From assembly GCF_000472785.1 (NCBI RefSeq), contig NZ_AXAL01000012.1:62001-126000 (forward strand): a stretch of 64,000 bases of DNA. Direction: 5' to 3'. Under the pieces are notes generated by a model that did no database searches, was not told the origin of the DNA, and saw only the letters and a program-made list of their open reading frames with translations. Below are positions 21,946-29,963 of the stretch, one piece after another. A program made the translations under genes and the position numbers. Source of the DNA: Mesorhizobium loti CJ3sym. GTDB taxonomy: Bacteria > Pseudomonadota > Alphaproteobacteria > Rhizobiales > Rhizobiaceae. Position 1 is the stretch's first letter, and each line of letters begins with the position of its first letter.

Positions 21946-22868
21946 CCCCGCGCCATGGCTTCCAGGCTTTGCACCATCCGGTCACGGTCCGATGTCAGCC
22001 CCTTGTAGTCAAGTTGAGCCTCGTCCAGTGCCAGCAATTGTCCGGCAAAGGAGGATGCCAGTGCGGCCCGGTCCGGGTGCCGCGCCAGCACGGCGAGCGG
22101 GTCGAGATGGATGCGGATGGTGAACAGGATGTCGCGCGAGGACGGCAATTTGCGCAGCGTCTGACGTTCGACGCGGATGAAGGCGTGCGCGTTGACGTCA
22201 CCGTCCGGGAAGCGTGTCGGCCGGTTGGTGGCGCGGTCGATGCGCTCGACATTGGACAGCGGATGGTAGAGCGCATTGTCGGCCTGGATCGACCAGTTGA
22301 AGCGCTCGACCGCCTGACCCTGCAGGCCGTCGAACATGCGGTTGATCAATTCGGCCGGACGCGTGCCCGGGCCGAAGCCCGGCACAGGCTCGTGGATCTG
22401 CTGCAGCGGCTTGCCGAATTTTTCGGTGAGCGACCAGGACGAGGGAAAGCACAGCGAACCGGCTGCAAGCCGCCAGCCGCTGTCGTCGCGGCGCATCAGG
22501 ATCAGGTCTTCCTGGACCAGCAGCGAGGCTGTGACCAGTGGCGCATCGGCGAGACCAGAAGGCAGGGGAAGGTGGTTCGCGGTCTCCGTCACCTCGATGC
22601 CCGCATCGGTGCGGCGATGGGTGCTCGGAAATCTCTCTGGCAGATGCGCGCCGAGCAATTCGAGCACTTCCTGCTGGGCGTCGCGCGTGCCGTCCTCCTC
22701 GACGAAAACCCGCTCCGGGATTTCTGCATAGAGCCGGCGCTTCTCGGCGAGATAGGGTAGAAGATAGCCGTCGACCTCGATCCAGTATGCCGGGTCGAGC
22801 GGCTTCAGCCCGATGGTGAACAGCTTCGACGAGCCATCATAGGGAGTGTGGGTGGGCAAGGACGTCAT
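21942..22868 (-). CDS. DUF3445 / haem-dependent oxidative N-demethylase family protein
   Basis: 308 residues. Matches the DUF3445 family (FTIGLKPLDPAYWIEVDGYL at the start, LRRD-type core LILMRRDDSGWRL, FPSSWSLTEKFGKPLQQIH, and RVERQTLRKLP), some members of which are haem-dependent oxidative demethylases. Substrate unknown. Lies three bases after pabC and overlaps the following secreted protein by GTGA, so the four genes are probably one transcript. A haem need would fit hemH nearby, but that is only position. Confidence 0.83.
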   Translation of the reverse strand: MTSLPTHTPYDGSSKLFTIGLKPLDPAYWIEVDGYLLPYLAEKRRLYAEIPERVFVEEDGTRDAQQEVLELLGAHLPERFPSTHRRTDAGIEVTETANHLPLPSGLADAPLVTASLLVQEDLILMRRDDSGWRLAAGSLCFPSSWSLTEKFGKPLQQIHEPVPGFGPGTRPAELINRMFDGLQGQAVERFNWSIQADNALYHPLSNVERIDRATNRPTRFPDGDVNAHAFIRVERQTLRKLPSSRDILFTIRIHLDPLAVLARHPDRAALASSFAGQLLALDEAQLDYKGLTSDRDRMVQSLEAMARG

Positions 22869-22871
22869 GCT

Positions 22872-23534
22872 TCAGGTCAGTCTCGCAGGGATCAGTCCGC
22901 GCAGCGAATTGCCGACGAACAAGGCCTTGGCGGATTTCAGATCGTCGTAGCTGTAGATTGCTTCCTTCGCCCGGCCTTCATCCAGAAGCTCGGCGCGCAA
23001 TACACCAGGCAGCAGGCCGCAGTCGAGCCGGGGCGTCGCCAGCACGCCGTCGCCGAAATCGGCGAAGACATTGGTAATGGTGCCTTCGCAGAGTTCGCCG
23101 CGCTCATTGGCCAGTAGCACCTCGTCGGCCTGGGTGATGAGATATTCGGAGCGGGCATGCGTGTAGAGTTGCCGCCGGCTGGTCTTGTGGCGCAGCAGCG
23201 TGTTGCCTGAATCGAGCCTCGTCCGCGCCAGCCGCAGCACCCAGACCTTGTCGGCGGCGAGCGGCTCATAGGGTTGCGCCGAGGCCGTCGCGTCGCCATT
23301 GCGCGCCAAAGCGAGCCGTGTGCGCATGGCTGTGCGGGCGCCATCGAGGGCGTCGCCCAGCACCTCGGCGATCCTTTGCGGGTCGCAGGCAAAACCCAGT
23401 TCCGCCGCCGAGCCGTAAAGGCGCGCAAGGTGGCGATCGAAGCGCAGGAAGCCCGGACCGGGCTCCCAGCGCATGGTCTCGATCAGTTCGAAGTCGGCGG
23501 TGTCCCCGTCGCGAAGCGGGCTTTGAGCAGACAC
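22872..23534 (-). CDS. pabC: Aminotransferase class IV, aminodeoxychorismate lyase-like
   Basis: 220 residues. Removes pyruvate from 4-amino-4-deoxychorismate to give p-aminobenzoate. Features are FDRHLARLYGSAAELGF near 35, the PLP lysine region LLRHKTSRRQLYTHA, and the conserved LLANERGELCEGTITNVF with GLLPGVLR. The frame is open upstream, but that part is a shadow of pabB; the GTG at 23534 has GGAGGAGTATCAGGA before it. It overlaps the end of pabB by 52 bases, indicating coupled expression in a pabBC unit. Confidence 0.88.
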   Translation of the reverse strand: MSAQSPLRDGDTADFELIETMRWEPGPGFLRFDRHLARLYGSAAELGFACDPQRIAEVLGDALDGARTAMRTRLALARNGDATASAQPYEPLAADKVWVLRLARTRLDSGNTLLRHKTSRRQLYTHARSEYLITQADEVLLANERGELCEGTITNVFADFGDGVLATPRLDCGLLPGVLRAELLDEGRAKEAIYSYDDLKSAKALFVGNSLRGLIPARLT

Positions 23535-24628
23535 TCCTGATACTCCTCCTCGGGCGTCGAATCGAAGACGATGCCGCCACCGACATTGTAGACGGCCTCG
23601 CCACTGGCAAAGAGCGAGATGGTGCGGATTGCTACGGAAAAGCGCATGGTGCCGCCGGGCGCGATCCACCCGATCGCACCGCAATACACGTCGCGCGGCT
23701 TACCCTCCAGATCGTGCAGGATCTCCATGGCGCGGATCTTTGGCGCGCCGGTGATCGAGCCGCAGGGAAACAACGCCGCAAAGACCTGGCGGATCGAGAG
23801 GCCGGGCAGCAGCCTTGCCCTGACGTCGCTGACCATCTGGTGGACGGTCGGGTAGCTTTCGATGCGGAACAGCGCCGGCACCTCCAGTGTACCCACCTCG
23901 CTGATGAGCGAGATGTCGTTGCGCAGGAGGTCGACGATCATCCGGTTCTCGGCCTGGTTCTTCTCGTCGTTGCGCAGGAAGGTCTTCTGCCGTTCGTCTT
24001 CGTCCCTGGTCGCGCCGCGCGGTGCGGTACCCTTCATCGGGTGGGTCTCGATCATGCCTTGTGCGTTGATCTCGAAGAAGAGTTCGGGCGAGCGCGACAG
24101 CACGATAGGGTCACCCAGCGCGACCAGCGCGCCATACTTCACCGGCTGGCGTTCGGTCAGCGCGTCAAAGGCGGCGAGCGGGTCGCCCGACCATTGCGCC
24201 TGCACCGGAAAGGTCAGATTGCCCTGGTAGCAATCGCCTTGCCTGATGTGCTGGTGCAGCCGCGAGAAGCGCTTCTCGTAGTCCGCGAATGACCACGTCG
24301 CCCTTGCGTCGAAGATCGGGCCGTTCGGGGTCGCCACGTCGCGCGGCGGCACCGCTTCTTCTTCCGGAGCATCGAAGACGCCGAGGCAGATCAGCGGTGC
24401 GCGGCGCCCGTCCGGCAGCAACGGAACGAGCTTCGGTTCGAGCAGGTAACCCGCTTCGTAGGAGAAATAGCCGGCCAGCCATTTGCCGGCGTCGTGCGCT
24501 GCCTGTGCGGCCTCCAGCGCCGGCAAGAAGTCCCGTGCCTCATGCGCCACGATGATGTCGGCCGGCCGCTCGAAAACGAGCTGGCGCGCGCTTTCGTCGT
24601 TGCGGAAAATGGCGGCGGGCAGGGACAT
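23483..24628 (-). CDS. pabB: Aminodeoxychorismate synthase component I
   Basis: 381 residues. Adds ammonia to chorismate to give 4-amino-4-deoxychorismate for folate. The chorismate-binding domain fills the C-terminal two thirds: LSRSPELFFEI, HPMKGTAPRGATRDEDE, LLRNDISLISEVGTLEV and CGSITGAPKIRAMEILHDLE. It lacks a fused glutaminase; partner PabA is not in the window. The overlap with the lyase gene and the short intergenic distances after that define a likely four-gene operon. Confidence 0.93.
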   Translation of the reverse strand: MSLPAAIFRNDESARQLVFERPADIIVAHEARDFLPALEAAQAAHDAGKWLAGYFSYEAGYLLEPKLVPLLPDGRRAPLICLGVFDAPEEEAVPPRDVATPNGPIFDARATWSFADYEKRFSRLHQHIRQGDCYQGNLTFPVQAQWSGDPLAAFDALTERQPVKYGALVALGDPIVLSRSPELFFEINAQGMIETHPMKGTAPRGATRDEDERQKTFLRNDEKNQAENRMIVDLLRNDISLISEVGTLEVPALFRIESYPTVHQMVSDVRARLLPGLSIRQVFAALFPCGSITGAPKIRAMEILHDLEGKPRDVYCGAIGWIAPGGTMRFSVAIRTISLFASGEAVYNVGGGIVFDSTPEEEYQECLLKARFATGTPPTSN

Positions 24629-24741
24629 GGGAACCGGGATCGATGAAGCCGACGATCGCTCTATATGGGGGGCTGCTCGCGTGCAATCGAGGGAACGGCA
24701 CCTTGCCCCTCAAAGCCGACCTATGACCGGCCTTGCCTGCC

Positions 24742-24779
24742 AAAAACAAAACCGGCGGGCCTTTGGCGCCGCCGGCTTA
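24742..24779 (-). terminator. Terminator after the HhH protein gene
   Basis: Read on the minus strand, GCCGGCGG and CCGCCGGT form a GC-rich stem (with inner GGCGCCAAAGGC pairing possible), followed by TTTGTTTTT. It lies 19 bp after the stop at 24798. Confidence 0.75.
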
Positions 24780-24797
24780 ATAATCCGCCTCCAGCGT

Positions 24798-25586
24798 TCA
24801 GGTGTTGCTAGAGGTTCCCGCGCTCGGAAATTGTTTCGCGAACTCCGCCTCATTGCCGGCGGCCAGCAGCTTGGCCTGTTCAACCCAGCGCTCACGCTCG
24901 ACGCGGCCACCGAACTGCAGGGCATGCTCGATCCGTTCGATGTCGGCGGTTGTCCAGGCAGCGATCTGGGCGAAAGTGGTCACGCCTTGTCCCTTGAGCA
25001 GCTTCTCGTTGACCGGGCCGATGCCGATCAGCCGGCGCAGATTGTCCGGCTTGGCCGCCGCTGGTTTGGCCGCTGCCGGTGCGGCTGCCTTGGGAGCGGC
25101 TGCCTTGGCCGCGGCGGCTGCCGCAGCCTTGGGAGCGGCCCCGCTCTTGGTCGCCGAGCCGGCGGCTGCGGGTTTGCTCGCCGCGGGTTTGGCTGGAGCC
25201 GCAGGTTTGGCCACGACGGGTTTTGTTGCTGCGGGCTTTGGTGCGGCTGGTTTGGCCGGTGCAGCCTTGGCCGGTGCCGAAGCGGATTTGGCCACGGCCG
25301 GCGTCGACACCAGGGCGGCCGGCGGCTGACTGGCGGCCTTTGCGCCGCCGCTGCCTGCAGCCTGCGCGTCGCGCAACTGGCGCTCAAGGTCGGCCCTGGT
25401 CTTGCCGCATGCATTGAGTTCGCCCGTCAGGCGGTCGCTGTCGGCGCGCAGCCTGTCACGCTCGCTGCGGGTGCGGTCGAGGTCGCCGCGCAAACTGTCG
25501 AGCTCACCGCGCAGGCGGCCCCAGATGAACCAGCCGACCAACACGCCTACCAAGAACGCCAGGACCACGTAGAAAAAAGTGCCCAT
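24798..25586 (-). CDS. Membrane-anchored coiled-coil protein with C-terminal helix-hairpin-helix domain
   Basis: 262 residues. One N-terminal membrane helix (about 4-24, FYVVLAFLVGVLVGWFIWG), a charged coiled coil (25-75; SLRGDLDRTRSERDRLRAD), an Ala/Lys/Pro-rich linker of about 110 residues, then a helix-hairpin-helix domain (about 185-255; LRRLIGIGPVNEKLLKGQGV, FAQIAAWTTADIERIE) of the DUF4332-like kind also fused to ribosomal L21/NuoE-type proteins. HhH modules bind DNA or protein; the membrane anchor makes a nucleoid-envelope tether one possibility, unproven. ATG with GGAGAG upstream. Single gene. Confidence 0.8.
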   Translation of the reverse strand: MGTFFYVVLAFLVGVLVGWFIWGRLRGELDSLRGDLDRTRSERDRLRADSDRLTGELNACGKTRADLERQLRDAQAAGSGGAKAASQPPAALVSTPAVAKSASAPAKAAPAKPAAPKPAATKPVVAKPAAPAKPAASKPAAAGSATKSGAAPKAAAAAAAKAAAPKAAAPAAAKPAAAKPDNLRRLIGIGPVNEKLLKGQGVTTFAQIAAWTTADIERIEHALQFGGRVERERWVEQAKLLAAGNEAEFAKQFPSAGTSSNT

Positions 25587-25946
25587 TGTCTCTCTCCAGT
25601 CAAATCCGTCTGCCGTGGGGTCATGACCTCAGGCGATGGACTACTCGGTGATGGTTCCGCGGGTTCGCGGAACAGCCGGCCTCGGTTCGAGCAGTCGGCG
25701 ATCGGCTTTGCTTGCCCATGGCCAACGGCCGTTGTCGCATTCGCCTGAGCGTCACGGCCGGCTGAGACTTTCCCTCGCCGATCCGCATGCGCTCCGGCTG
25801 AGCTTGGAGTGAAGGCTATCATAGAGCTTGTGGAAAGCTATGGGAAAAACTTCTGTCTAGAGTCCTTCAAGAACAAATATTTAGCATAGGAATAGTGCGA
25901 TCCCGATATGCATTCCGGCTAAACTGTTCTGCGCGGGCGAGAGGGG
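25587..25946. other. Gene-free stretch of 360 bp with a perfect hairpin
   Basis: No convincing gene. It holds a perfect 8-bp stem GTTCCGCG/CGCGGAAC with a 4-nt loop (25654-25673), a GGTCATGACC palindrome (25619-25628), and an AT-richer part near 25850-25920 that may hold the promoter of the HhH gene's region or the end of the peptidase mRNA. Reading frames here lack family features. Confidence 0.5.
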
Positions 25947-27785
25947 TCAGCCGTCGAGTGCTTCCAGTTCGTCGATCAGGCCGCTGATCACCCCCAGGCC
26001 GATCTGCCAGAAGGCGGGGTCGGTGGCGTCGAGGCCGAAAGGCGCCAGAAGCTCGGAGTGATGCTTGGTGCCGCCGGCGCGCAGCATCTCGAAATACTTG
26101 TCCTGGAAGCCGCGCTCGGCGTTCTGATAGACGGCGTAGAGCGAGTTCACCAGGCAGTCGCCGAACGCATAGGCGTAGACGTAGAACGGCGAATGGATGA
26201 AGTGCGGGATGTAGGTCCAGAACACTTCGTAGCCCTCACGCAACTTGATCGCCGGCCCCAGGCTTTCCGCCTGCACTTCCAGCCAGAACTGGCCGAGCTT
26301 GTCGGATGTCAGTTCACCGTTGCGGCGCTCGGCATGCACCTTGCGCTCGAATTCGTAGAAGGCGATCTGGCGCACCACTGTGTTGATCATGTCCTCGACC
26401 TTCTGGGCGAGCATGGCCTTGCGTTCGCGCCTGTCGGTGGTCTGCTCGAGCAGCGAGCGGAAGGTCAGCATCTCGCCGAAGACGGAAGCCGTCTCGGCCA
26501 GCGTCAGCGGCGTCGAGGCCATCAACGCGCCCTGGCCGGCGGCCAGCACCTGATGAACGCCGTGGCCGAGTTCATGCGCCAGCGTCATCACATCGCGCGG
26601 CTTGCCCATGTAGTTGAGCAGCACATAGGGGTGGGCCGATGGCACGGTCGGATGGGCAAAGGCGCCGGGCGACTTGCCGGGGCGCACCGGCGCGTCGATC
26701 CAGTTGCGGTCGAAGAAGGTGCGGGCGATCTCGGCCATCTCCGGCGAGAAGCGCTGATAGGCCGACAGCACGGTATTCCTGGCCTCGTCCCAGCCGATCA
26801 CCGCCTGCGGCGTCTCCGGCAGCGGCGCGTTGCGGTCCCAATGGTTCATCACCTCCATGCCGAGCCAGCGCGCCTTCATCGCGTAATAGCGATGCGACAG
26901 GCGCGGATAGGCCTCGCGCACCGCGGTGGCGAGCGCATCGACCACGCTGCGCTCGACGCGGTTGGCGAGATGACGTGAATCGGCGATGTCCTCGAAGCCG
27001 CGCCAGCGGTCGGAAATTTCCTTGTCCTTGGCCAGGGTGTTGGTGATCAGCGTGAAGGTGCGCAAATTCTTGCGGAAGGTCGCGGCCAGCGCCTCGGAGG
27101 CACGGCGGCGCACATCACTGTCGGCATCCTGCAGGCGGTTGAGTGCCGGCTCCAGCGTCAATTCCTCGCCATCAATGTCGAAGCGCAGGTCGGTCATCGT
27201 CTCGTCGAACAGGCGGTTCCAAGCGCCGCGCCCGGTGATCGACTTCTCGTGGAAAAGCTGCTCGACGCGGTCCTCGAGCTGGTAGGGCTTGTCCATTCTG
27301 AGGTCGAGCACCCACGGCCGGTAATGGCCGAATGCGGAATCGGCGGCAAGTGCGCTTTCGATCGCGGCGTCCTCGATCAGGTTCAGTTCGAGGGCGAAGA
27401 ACAGGAGATGTGCGCTGGCATCGGTCATCTTCTCCTGGATATCGCCATAGAGCTTGGCGCGCTGCGGGTCGGCGGTGTTGCCGGCATAGATGAGACCGGC
27501 ATAAGAGACGATGCGGCCGATCAGTTCCTCCAGCGCCTCGTAGGCGACCAGCGCCTCGCCGAGCTTGCCGGCGTCGCCGCGCCCGGCCTCGGCGGCGAGC
27601 GTGCCTTTCCAGCGGGTCTCGAAGGCGATCGCGTCGGCGGCGGCCCTGGCGATGTCACGCTTCAGTTCCGGCGCTTCCATCCCGGCATAGAGGTCGGCAA
27701 GGTTCCATTCCGGCAGATCGCCAAGCTCGGCCGCGCCCTGACCGGACGCTGGTGCCGCAAGCCGCCGATCAAACATCATGCGCAT
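25947..27785 (-). CDS. pepF: Oligoendopeptidase F family (M3) metallopeptidase
   Basis: 612 residues. Cytoplasmic zinc peptidase degrading short peptides. The zinc motif HExxH is seen as LAHELGHGVHQ near residue 400, with the third ligand glutamate expected in the LAETASVFGEMLTF segment about 25 residues later. No signal peptide. The ATG at 27785 is chosen because GAAGG lies eight bases before it; a TTG at 27791 is possible and two further ATGs follow. Single gene, divergent from the NtrC-type regulator with 150 bp between. Confidence 0.93.
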   Translation of the reverse strand: MRMMFDRRLAAPASGQGAAELGDLPEWNLADLYAGMEAPELKRDIARAAADAIAFETRWKGTLAAEAGRGDAGKLGEALVAYEALEELIGRIVSYAGLIYAGNTADPQRAKLYGDIQEKMTDASAHLLFFALELNLIEDAAIESALAADSAFGHYRPWVLDLRMDKPYQLEDRVEQLFHEKSITGRGAWNRLFDETMTDLRFDIDGEELTLEPALNRLQDADSDVRRRASEALAATFRKNLRTFTLITNTLAKDKEISDRWRGFEDIADSRHLANRVERSVVDALATAVREAYPRLSHRYYAMKARWLGMEVMNHWDRNAPLPETPQAVIGWDEARNTVLSAYQRFSPEMAEIARTFFDRNWIDAPVRPGKSPGAFAHPTVPSAHPYVLLNYMGKPRDVMTLAHELGHGVHQVLAAGQGALMASTPLTLAETASVFGEMLTFRSLLEQTTDRRERKAMLAQKVEDMINTVVRQIAFYEFERKVHAERRNGELTSDKLGQFWLEVQAESLGPAIKLREGYEVFWTYIPHFIHSPFYVYAYAFGDCLVNSLYAVYQNAERGFQDKYFEMLRAGGTKHHSELLAPFGLDATDPAFWQIGLGVISGLIDELEALDG

Positions 27786-27941
27786 GGACAATACCTTCTT
27801 TAAACCACGGAGCCAGAATCGAGGGGAATGAGGAAGCCGGTCAAATCCTAAGCAATTCGTTCACCGGGTTTTTTGAAAGCTTATTTAGAACCCTGTGCCA
27901 AGATGATCCATCGGGATTTCGAGCGGGCAACTCATAAAGTC

Positions 27942-29504
27942 ATGACAGGTTCCATACTCATAGTCGATGACGATCCGGTACAGCGCCGGCTGCTCGAGGC
28001 GGCGGTGACGCGGTTCGGCCACACGGCAATCGTCACCGACGGCGGCGCCGCTGGTCTCGACGTGCTCGACGGGCCAAGCGCCCGCGACGTCTCGGTCGTC
28101 ATACTCGACCTTGTCATGCCCGGTCTCGACGGCATCGGCGTGCTGAAGGCGATGCGCGAACGCGGCATCACCGTCCCGGTCATCGTCCAGACCGCCCAGG
28201 GCGGCATCGAGACCGTGGTGTCGGCGATGCGTCACGGCGCCTTCGATTTCGTCGTCAAGCCGGCCTCTCCCGACAGGCTGCAGGCGTCGATCGCCAATGC
28301 GCTCAAGGTCGAGGCGGTCGAGGGCGAGGTCAAGCGCACATCACGCAAGCGCGGCGGGCTTTTGACCTTCAGGGACATGATCACCCACAGTCCGGCGATG
28401 GACAGGGTGATCCGCCTTGGCCAGAAGGCGGCTGCCTCCAACATACCGATCCTGATCGAAGGCGAATCCGGCGTCGGCAAGGAACTGGTGGCTCGCGCCA
28501 TCCAGGGCACCGGCGATCGCCGCTCAAAACCCTTCGTTACCGTCAATTGCGGTGCCATCCCCGACAATCTGGTCGAATCGATCCTCTTCGGTCACGAGAA
28601 GGGCTCATTTACCGGCGCCACCGACAAGCACACCGGCAAGTTCGTTGAAGCGCATTCCGGCACGCTGTTCCTGGACGAGATCGGCGACCTGCCGCTCGAC
28701 GTGCAGGTCAAGCTGTTGCGCGCCGTGCAGGACGGTGAGGTCGATCCGGTCGGCGGCCGCGCCACCGTCAGGGTCGACATCAGGCTGATTTCGGCAACGC
28801 ACCGCAACCTGCTGCAGCAGGTCAAGGACGGCAAGTTCCGCGAGGATTTGTTCTACCGGCTGAACGTCTACCCGATCTTCGTGCCGCCGTTGCGCGACCG
28901 GCGCGACGACATTCCCCATCTGGTCACGCATTTCATGGAGAAGGTGGCGCCCGCCGACCCGCGCCGCCGCCTGCAAGGCATTTCGGCGCCAGCACTTGCC
29001 GTGCTGCAGGCCTATGACTGGCCCGGCAACATAAGGCAGCTCGAAAACGCCGTCTTCCGCGCCTCGGTGCTGTGTGAAGGCGATGTGCTTGATGTCGATG
29101 ATTTTCCGCAGATCCGGGCGCAGGTCGAAGGCACTGTCGATCTCAAGACAGATGGCAATCTCGCGGGGGATGGCAATCTCGAAACGGAAATCGTTGCGCC
29201 GCCATCGCTGGAACCACGCGATGATGATCTTCTGGCTGGCGAAGCAGGACCAACGGCCACGCCCGAGCAGCCATCAAGGCTTCAGCCTCGCTTCGGGATG
29301 CTGCGCGCGCTCGACGAGCGCGGCAATGTACGGGCGCTGGCCGATGTCGAGCTTGAAATGATCAAGCTCGCCATCGACCACTATAACGGCCAGATGAGCG
29401 AAGTCGCCCGCCGCCTCGGCATCGGCCGCTCGACGCTCTATCGCAAGCTCAAGGAATACGGCATCGACCCTGAGACCGGCCGCGTGGAACGGCTCGCGTC
29501 CTAG
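27942..29504 (+). CDS. Sigma-54-dependent response regulator, NtrC family
   Basis: 520 residues. Receiver domain (about 3-120) with acidic pocket D10-D11 and phospho-acceptor D56 (VVILDLVMPG). AAA+ domain (about 145-375): Walker A GESGVGK (174-180), sigma-54 contact loop GSFTGA (221-226, Ser in place of the usual Ala), Walker B TLFLDEIGDLPL. A 70-residue poorly conserved linker, then a Fis-type HTH (MSEVARRLGIGRSTLYRKL). It should activate sigma-54 promoters when phosphorylated. No kinase gene is adjacent, so the partner is unknown. The ATG at 27942 starts directly at the receiver fold; the frame opens 23 codons earlier without reason. Confidence 0.92.
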   Translation: MTGSILIVDDDPVQRRLLEAAVTRFGHTAIVTDGGAAGLDVLDGPSARDVSVVILDLVMPGLDGIGVLKAMRERGITVPVIVQTAQGGIETVVSAMRHGAFDFVVKPASPDRLQASIANALKVEAVEGEVKRTSRKRGGLLTFRDMITHSPAMDRVIRLGQKAAASNIPILIEGESGVGKELVARAIQGTGDRRSKPFVTVNCGAIPDNLVESILFGHEKGSFTGATDKHTGKFVEAHSGTLFLDEIGDLPLDVQVKLLRAVQDGEVDPVGGRATVRVDIRLISATHRNLLQQVKDGKFREDLFYRLNVYPIFVPPLRDRRDDIPHLVTHFMEKVAPADPRRRLQGISAPALAVLQAYDWPGNIRQLENAVFRASVLCEGDVLDVDDFPQIRAQVEGTVDLKTDGNLAGDGNLETEIVAPPSLEPRDDDLLAGEAGPTATPEQPSRLQPRFGMLRALDERGNVRALADVELEMIKLAIDHYNGQMSEVARRLGIGRSTLYRKLKEYGIDPETGRVERLAS

Positions 29505-29519
29505 ACTCTTTGTTTTTAC

Positions 29520-29587
29520 GCAATTCCCATGGGGATGCGCTATGCGCTTCTCCCGGGAAAACCGTTTCACACTTTTCCTGGAATTGC
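29520..29587. repeat. Possible dispersed intergenic repeat with inverted ends
   Basis: GCAATTCC (29520-29527) and GGAATTGC (29580-29587) form exact inverted ends, with GGAAAACCGTTTCACACTTTT between. From memory, very similar sequence is common between genes of Mesorhizobium and relatives; only one copy is seen in this window, so repeat status is inferred. Confidence 0.4.
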
Positions 29588-29939
29588 TCTAAATCGCGTC
29601 ACGCCGAAACGGATTTCCCGCGACGCGCTTCAGGCGTCTGCTTCATGCATCTTGTCTTGCAACCTTTGGGCGACATGCCTGGACGCAAGGCCGGGACCAG
29701 CTTGCAATGCCAGGATTGGCCCTGTATCGGGGGTTTCGGATGGAATATGGCAAGCCTGTGGACAGCTCTGTTCACGCATTAAGGCTAACGGTAACAGATC
29801 GTGTTCGGTCAAAGCCGGAATCCTGATCTAAACCAGCGGTTTACCAAGAAACCTTGTGAACAATTTTTGACGGGATATCGCCACGGTGTTACCGCATTTC
29901 GGCTTCAATAAGCGATGATTAACCATTAGGATCGATATT

Positions 29940-29962
29940 CGGATGTGAAAACCACACATCCG
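29940..29962. promoter_or_regulatory. Inverted repeat at the DUF882 gene start
   Basis: CGGATGTG and CACATCCG (8 bp each, 7-nt spacer) lie directly before the TTG start at 29964. It could be an operator or an mRNA hairpin covering the start region. Confidence 0.4.
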
Positions 29963-29963
29963 T

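Larger units (their letters stand above)
29505..29963. other. Gene-free stretch of 459 bp
   Basis: No convincing gene. The first part holds a spaced inverted repeat (listed separately); the last 150 bp are AT-rich and probably carry the promoter of the DUF882 gene. A short inverted repeat CGGATGTG...CACATCCG (29940-29962) stands just before its start codon. Confidence 0.5.

Noticed and set aside
25547..25822. 91-residue minus-strand frame between the HhH and peptidase genes
   Set aside because: No domain, unusual composition, overlaps the HhH gene start; treated as non-coding.
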